This document shows positions 61,101-64,000 of a stretch of 64,000 nt of DNA, one piece after another. How positions within the stretch are numbered: position 1 is the stretch's first letter; each line of letters starts with the position of its first letter. Origin of the DNA: CAVQCJ01 sp963849365 (lineage in GTDB: Bacteria > Actinomycetota > Actinomycetes > Prado026); NCBI GenBank assembly GCA_963849365.1, contig CAWKHA010000002.1, positions 19,170-83,169 of the forward strand, given 5' to 3'. The position numbers and the translations under genes were made by a program. A model generated the notes under the pieces. That model had not been told where the DNA came from and searched no databases. It saw only the letters and a list, made by a program, of their open reading frames with translations.

Positions 61101-61465
61101 AAGATCGTGACCCCGCGCTCGCGCAGGAGGGCCACCTCCTCCGCCACGATCACCCCGCCGCCGCCGCCGTACAGCCGGACGTGCCCGGCGCCGCGCGCGG
61201 CCAGCTGCTCGGCCAGGTAGGTGAAGTACTCGACGTGCCCGCCCTGGTAGGAGCTGACCGCCACGGCGTGCGCGTCCTCCTGCAGCGCTGCCGTCACCAC
61301 CTGCTCCACGCTGCGGTCGTGGCCGAGGTGGATGACCTCGGCGCCCTGAGCCTGCAGGATCCGCCGCATGATGTTGATCGAGGCGTCGTGTCCGTCGAAC
61401 AGGCTGGCCGCAGTGACCACCCGGACCGGATGGGTCGGCACGTGCAGGGCGGTCGGCTCGTCCAT
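58166..61465 (-). CDS. icmF: Fused isobutyryl-CoA mutase (IcmF)
   Basis: This 1,099-residue coenzyme B12 enzyme interconverts isobutyryl-CoA and n-butyryl-CoA. Its domain order identifies IcmF. Residues 12-150 are the cobalamin-binding domain, with LFDGHDASINIMRRIL (the base-off His motif) and YGGGGGVIV. Residues 200-470 are a MeaI-type GTPase chaperone with GITGTGGSGKSSLTDEL, VVVETPGIGQGDAAIV and AVNKFERRG. After a linker, residues 570-1099 are the mutase barrel with GVSVATLDDMKALYAGFDL, SMTINGPAPAILAMF and SGYHIAEAGANPITQLAFTLANGF. ATG at 61465 follows GAGAGG. It shares an operon with a MarR regulator. Methylmalonyl-CoA mutase is excluded by the fusion. Confidence 0.93.
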   Translation of the reverse strand: MDEPTALHVPTHPVRVVTAASLFDGHDASINIMRRILQAQGAEVIHLGHDRSVEQVVTAALQEDAHAVAVSSYQGGHVEYFTYLAEQLAARGAGHVRLYGGGGGVIVAEEVALLRERGVTIFTPEDGQRLGLARMVNRIVAEADTDLGTCPPPVDAVLAGDQAALARAITVLESAGAAHPAEAMQAARALREAVHGAADGRTVPVLGITGTGGSGKSSLTDELVRRLRVDQEDKVKVAVLAVDPTRRRHGGALLGDRIRMNSLDGGPVFFRSMATRGAGSELPSHLGDVIVACKAAGYDLVVVETPGIGQGDAAIVPFVDASLYVMTPEYGAASQLEKIDMLDFADVVAVNKFERRGADDARRDVARQLVRNREAFGVPWEDMPVFGTSAARFDDDGVTALYQYLRDLLAERGLHVRPGTLAPVTTKVSTGLTTVVPSARVRYLAEVAETVRAYHAASEQLADVARRRQAVATTADELAAAGATDGETAPVRRVLDQLDVDLAELDRPESDPDGVRAQLEHWPSVVEQYRGDELVFHVRGREVVTPLRRTTLSGTSVPRVALPRTRDHGELVRYLRAENLPGRFPFTAGVFPLKRDAEAPARMFAGEGDPFRTNRRFHLLAAGAEATRLSTAFDSVTLYGRDPAPQPDVYGKVGTSGVSVATLDDMKALYAGFDLVAPTTSVSMTINGPAPAILAMFLNTAIDQQLDAFEGREGRAPTAAEAAGIRAQVLSTVRGTVQADILKEDQGQNTCIFSTEFALRCMADVQEWFIANQVRNFYSVSISGYHIAEAGANPITQLAFTLANGFTFVEAYLARGMAIDDFAPNLSFFFSNGMDAEYTVLGRVARRIWAVGMRERYGAGERSRKLKYHVQTSGRSLHAQEMDFNDIRTTLQALCAIYDHCNSLHTNAYDEAVTTPSQHSVRRALAIQMIIDKEWGLAGNENPLQGSYVVEELTDLVEEAVLAEFERLSERGGVLGAMETGYQRGRIQDESMVYEQRKHDGSLPLVGVNTFLDPSPATEHPRLELARATQEEKESQLERLATFHAAHRGEADAALARLKEVATSGGNVFGELMDAVRVCSLGQLTQAFFEVGGQYRRNV

Positions 61466-61508
61466 GGAGAACCTCTCGGCACGGAAGCCCGGCTCGACGG
61501 GCAGATAG

Positions 61509-61541
61509 TTTGACGTCCAACATGTTAGTTGGATGTCCAAA
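61509..61541. promoter_or_regulatory. Imperfect palindrome upstream of icmF, candidate MarR operator
   Basis: TTTGACGTCCAAC (61509-61521), ATGTTA, then GTTGGATGTCCAAA (61528-61541) form an inverted repeat with a few mismatches. It is notably AT-rich for this genome and lies 44 bp upstream of the icmF ATG. The MarR regulator in the same operon is the obvious candidate to bind it. Confidence 0.6.
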
Positions 61542-61589
61542 GAATTGCCAAGAGCCGTCCGAGCGGGCGGTTGGCAGGATGGCCGGCGC

Positions 61590-61610
61590 GAGGTTAGGCT
61601 CCCCTAACTC
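61590..61610 (+). promoter_or_regulatory. IdeR/DtxR-like metal box upstream of ZIP transporter
   Basis: GAGGTTAGGCTCCCCTAACT at 61590-61609 resembles the iron box TTAGGTTAGGCTAACCTAA: GGTTAGGCT and CCTAA are kept in order and spacing. It lies about 50 bp upstream of the GTG at 61652. This suggests repression by a metal-sensing DtxR-family protein. Confidence 0.6.
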
Positions 61611-61651
61611 AGTGTCGGCGCCAGGCCGGCGAGGCGATCGGGAGCCACGGC

Positions 61652-62527
61652 GTGTCCGCTGCGAGCATCACCCTCCTCGGCTTCATCGCCGGCGTCACGA
61701 TCCTGATCGGGCTGCCCGTCGGGCGGATCAAGAACGCCTCCCCCGCGCTGCGCGCCTTCCTCAACGCCACGGCCATCGGCATCCTCGTGTTCCTGCTCGT
61801 CGACGTCCTCAGCCACGCGCAGGAGCCGGTCGACACCGCCCTGACCGCCGCCAAGGTCGACCACACCGGGCCGTGGAGCTCCTTCGTCGGACTCGGCGCG
61901 CTGCTGATCGTCGGCGTCGGCATCGGGCTGATGTCGCTGGCGTACTACGAGCGATGGATGGCCGCGCACGCCCGCCGGGCCGGCGCCGCCGCCGAAGCCG
62001 CGAAGCCGTCGATCGGCCCGGGCACCATGGCCACCGCCGAGCGGCCCGCGGGCCTCGGCCTTACCGCGACCGCGGGCCGTCGGCTCGCGCTGCTCATCGC
62101 CGTGGGGATCGGACTGCACAACTTCTCCGAGGGGCTCGCGATCGGGCAGTCCGCCGCGAGCGGCGAGATCACCCTGGCCGTCCTGCTCGTCATCGGGTTC
62201 GGCCTGCACAACGCCACTGAGGGCTTCGGCATCACCGCGCCGCTCGCCGCCGAGGACAGCCGCCCCAGCTGGGCGCTGCTCGGCGTGCTCGGCCTCATCG
62301 GCGGCGGCCCGACCTTCGTCGGGACGCTGCTCGGCCAGTCGGTCACCAGCAACGCCCTGTACGTAGCCTTCCTGGCGCTCGCGGCCGGCTCGATCCTCTA
62401 CGTCGTGATCCAGCTCGTCGGCATGGGCATGAAGCTGGGCCACCGCCAGGTCATGTACTGGGGGATCCTGCTCGGCCTCAGCGCGGGCTTCCTCACCGAC
62501 TTCATCGTGAGCGCCGCGGGAGCCTGA
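61652..62527 (+). CDS. ZIP-family divalent metal transporter
   Basis: A 291-residue membrane protein with about eight helices. The two metal-site helices read GIGLHNFSEGLAIGQS and GFGLHNATEGFGITAP, the HNxxEG and HNxxEG pairs that define ZIP transporters. A His-poor variable loop of about 40 residues lies between helices 3 and 4. It probably imports zinc, iron or manganese. GTG at 61652 follows GGGAG at good spacing. The upstream IdeR-like box favours iron or manganese control. It is followed by a hairpin at 62559-62597 and a palindromic repeat before the convergent L,D-transpeptidase gene. Confidence 0.88.
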   Translation: MSAASITLLGFIAGVTILIGLPVGRIKNASPALRAFLNATAIGILVFLLVDVLSHAQEPVDTALTAAKVDHTGPWSSFVGLGALLIVGVGIGLMSLAYYERWMAAHARRAGAAAEAAKPSIGPGTMATAERPAGLGLTATAGRRLALLIAVGIGLHNFSEGLAIGQSAASGEITLAVLLVIGFGLHNATEGFGITAPLAAEDSRPSWALLGVLGLIGGGPTFVGTLLGQSVTSNALYVAFLALAAGSILYVVIQLVGMGMKLGHRQVMYWGILLGLSAGFLTDFIVSAAGA

Positions 62528-62558
62528 GGCGGCTCGAGCCAGGGGGCTGCGTGGAGGG

Positions 62559-62597
62559 CCGGGGTACCGCCGCACGGGGGGAACAGCGGCACCCCGG
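62559..62597 (+). terminator. GC-rich hairpin after ZIP gene
   Basis: CCGGGGTACCGCCG can pair with CAGCGGCACCCCGG with two mismatches and an 11-base loop. It starts 32 bp after the ZIP stop. There is no T-run, as is usual in high-GC actinobacteria. Confidence 0.5.
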
Positions 62598-62657
62598 ACC
62601 CACACCGTCCCTGACGAACGACCGCCCGCCCGTGTTCCCGTGCCTCCGACTGCGGCA

Positions 62658-62718
62658 CGCGATCTTGAGAGATGTCGTCAGAAACAGGGCGTCTGCTGAC
62701 ACATCTCTCAAGATCGCG
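62658..62718. repeat. Long palindrome, copy 2 (TGAGAGATGT family)
   Basis: CGCGATCTTGAGAGATGT at 62658-62675 pairs perfectly with ACATCTCTCAAGATCGCG at 62701-62718, and GTCAG/CTGAC just inside extends the stem. It lies between convergent genes (ZIP stop 62527, L,D-transpeptidase stop 62736), so it could terminate both. Core bases are shared with the copy at 57547-57601; the loops differ. Confidence 0.75.
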
Positions 62719-62735
62719 GCAGGAGTGGGGCGCGC

Positions 62736-63596
62736 TCAGTGCGACTTGCTCGTCCGGTAGATGACGACCTTGGTGCCCAGCGGAACGTCGTCGAACAGCT
62801 TCGCCATCGACCCCTCGTCCCGGACGTTCACGCACCCGTGCGACAGCCCCGCGTACCCCACGGCGTGGAAGAACATCGAGTAGTGGACGGCCTGCCCGCC
62901 GCTGAAGAACAGGGCGTACGGCATGGGCGTGTCGTAGAGCTTGGACACGTGGTAGCGACTCTTGTAGTAGACCTCGAACACACCCTCGCGCGTCGGCAGC
63001 GCCGGTGAGCCGAAGCGGACGTCCAGCAGCATCACCACCTTGCCGTGCACGATGTAGCGCAACACCTTCTGGCTCTTGTCGATGCACAGGATCCACGTCG
63101 CGTGCGAGCAGCGCGGGTCCAGCTTGGGGCCGCGCCTGGTCACCTGGGCGAGCCGGGTGTACGTCAGCTTGTCCACCCGACCGGTCGAGTGCAGCAGCTG
63201 CTTCACCTGGAACTTCTTGACCGCCTTGACCGTGGCCAGGTCGTAGGTCCCGGTGACCTTGAGCGGAAGGCCGGTCCAGAGCAGCCGCTTCTGCACGAGG
63301 ACGACGATCGGCCCTTTCCAGCCGAACCGGATCGTCTTGCTGAACTTCGGCGGGCCGGTGGGGACCTGGACCGTTGGCGTCGGCGTGGGAGTAGCGGTGG
63401 GGGTGGGGGTCGGCGTGGGCGTCGGGCTGGTGCCGACCGTACGCGCGGGTCGGGTCACGGCCCGGGCAGCGTCCCCTCCGGTGTCCCTCACACCAAACGC
63501 CGCCCCGGCCGCAACACCGCCGGCTGCCACCACGGCTACGACGACTACGAGAACTGTTCGTCGAGACCCCAGCAAGCGGCCGCCGTGACGTCCCAC
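62736..63596 (-). CDS. L,D-transpeptidase (YkuD family)
   Basis: A 286-residue cell-wall enzyme that forms 3-3 peptide cross-links or attaches proteins to peptidoglycan. It has an N-terminal membrane anchor (TVLVVVVAVVAAGGVAAGAA, about 16-36), a Thr-Pro repeat linker, a peptidoglycan-binding-like helical segment (KRLLWTGLPLKVTGTYDLATVKAVKKFQ) and the catalytic domain with IDKSQKVLRYIVHGK and YAGLSHGCVNVRD, where SHGCVNVR contains the nucleophile Cys. GTG at 63596 was chosen: it follows GAGGATCAAGCA and gives a normal anchor, whereas the longer frame would overlap the gene on the other strand. No link to the hypoxia island is visible. Confidence 0.88.
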   Translation of the reverse strand: MGRHGGRLLGSRRTVLVVVVAVVAAGGVAAGAAFGVRDTGGDAARAVTRPARTVGTSPTPTPTPTPTATPTPTPTVQVPTGPPKFSKTIRFGWKGPIVVLVQKRLLWTGLPLKVTGTYDLATVKAVKKFQVKQLLHSTGRVDKLTYTRLAQVTRRGPKLDPRCSHATWILCIDKSQKVLRYIVHGKVVMLLDVRFGSPALPTREGVFEVYYKSRYHVSKLYDTPMPYALFFSGGQAVHYSMFFHAVGYAGLSHGCVNVRDEGSMAKLFDDVPLGTKVVIYRTSKSH

Positions 63597-63757
63597 TGCT
63601 TGATCCTCGGTGCTGCGAACCCTGAAGCCGAGATCCCGTGTCCGACTTGTGATCAGCGCGTTCTGTGGGATTCGTGTTCCCGGTGGTTCTGGGGGCTCAA
63701 GTACAGGGTCCGGAGGTGCCGAACTACACGCGTGTGATTTCCCCTCAGGAGCGCGTG

Positions 63758-63949
63758 ATGACTTGGCTGGCGCACGGCGTGCCGCTGGCCCTCCTCGCCG
63801 ACCTGGCCGACCCCTCCGGCCCGACGTCGCGCGAGATCTACACCGCGGAAGCGGTGGAGGACGATGTCCGTCTCGACCTGCGATCGCTGGCGGTCGCGGA
63901 GCCGGCGGAGACGCCGGCTGAAGATTTCTCGGCCGCGAGGAGCGCCTGA
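63758..63949 (+). CDS. Small conserved actinobacterial protein, unknown function
   Basis: A 63-residue protein beginning MTWLAHGVPLALLADLADPSGPTSREIY, a start that recurs in many short actinobacterial hypothetical proteins, followed by an acidic tail. ATG at 63758 has CAGGAG at good spacing; GTG at 63755 is an equivalent choice. There is no membrane segment or known domain. It lies just upstream of a tRNA gene and is divergent from the L,D-transpeptidase. Confidence 0.65.
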   Translation: MTWLAHGVPLALLADLADPSGPTSREIYTAEAVEDDVRLDLRSLAVAEPAETPAEDFSAARSA

Positions 63950-63965
63950 TAACCTCGGCGGCCAC

Positions 63966-64000
63966 GCGCCGCTAGCTCAACTGGCAGAGCAGCGGACTCT
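63966..64000 (+). tRNA. tRNA, 5' half only (probably tRNA-Lys, CTT)
   Basis: GCGCCGC (acceptor), TA, GCTC (D stem), AACTGGCA (D loop), GAGC, A, GCGGA (anticodon stem) and CT, then CT at positions 34-35 where the window ends. The first two anticodon bases are CT, so Lys (CTT) is most likely; CTC (Glu) and CTG (Gln) are formally possible. Confidence 0.85.

Overview
The window is a very GC-rich stretch of an actinobacterial chromosome. High G+C, frequent GTG starts, many GTGA/ATGA stop-start overlaps, a 13E12/DUF222-type HNH gene and close relatives of mycobacterial dormancy proteins all point there. I cannot name the genus from this sequence. Coding density is very high: no gene-free stretch exceeds 300 bp, and the longest (27069-27323) is a divergent promoter region. 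I see no insertion sequence, CRISPR array, rRNA or origin. A tRNA begins at the right edge.

Positions 1 to about 56,100 form one almost continuous hypoxia/dormancy island resembling the DosR (DevR) regulon of Mycobacterium tuberculosis, but gathered in one place. Its regulators are inside it: a two-GAF sensor kinase like DevS/DosS (48367-50064), a response regulator like DevR/DosR (50626-51291) and a shorter PAS protein with a kinase dimerisation helix but no ATPase domain (3118-3768). I count 16 copies of a palindromic motif, roughly GGGACYTWNGGYCCY, nearly all 40-100 bp upstream of transcription units. It matches the known DosR operator core, and the DNA-contacting residues of DosR are conserved in the regulator here.

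Layout, left to right: Fe-S-type regulator-narK-narG (nitrate respiration; narG leaves the window); PAS protein; anchored Gmad2 protein; Rv2004c-like kinase; class I aldolase; Rv2629-like hibernation factor; USP-glycosyltransferase-GH65-debranching enzyme operon; frameshifted HNH gene; acetyl-CoA synthetase-E1alpha-E1beta-E2-acyl carrier protein-PEP synthase operon; USP-ABC exporter operon diverging from an HspX-like small heat-shock protein; DUF1918/DUF1876 protein with a frameshifted CtpF-like P-type ATPase; exported PHP protein with a second P-type ATPase; hydrolase and membrane protein; sulfatase; two divergent USPs, one leading arginine antiporter-arginine deiminase; alcohol dehydrogenase-flavodoxin-MgtA operon; membrane protein divergent from devS; PPOX protein; and the operon cydA-cydB-CoA hydrolase/transferase-nitroreductase-devR.

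Together these genes describe a low-oxygen survival programme: alternative electron acceptors (nitrate, cytochrome bd), substrate-level ATP from arginine and acetyl-CoA/acetate, redox disposal (ADH, nitroreductase, flavodoxin), rerouting of carbon through pyruvate, PEP and aldolase, storage-glucan turnover, ion pumping, ribosome hibernation and protein protection.

From about 56,100 to the end the content is more ordinary: a GH26 lipoprotein, a small membrane protein, a MarR regulator coupled to fused isobutyryl-CoA mutase (icmF), a ZIP metal transporter behind an IdeR/DtxR-like box, an L,D-transpeptidase, a small conserved protein and the 5' part of a tRNA. Two related long palindromes (57547-57601 and 62658-62718) lie in this part.
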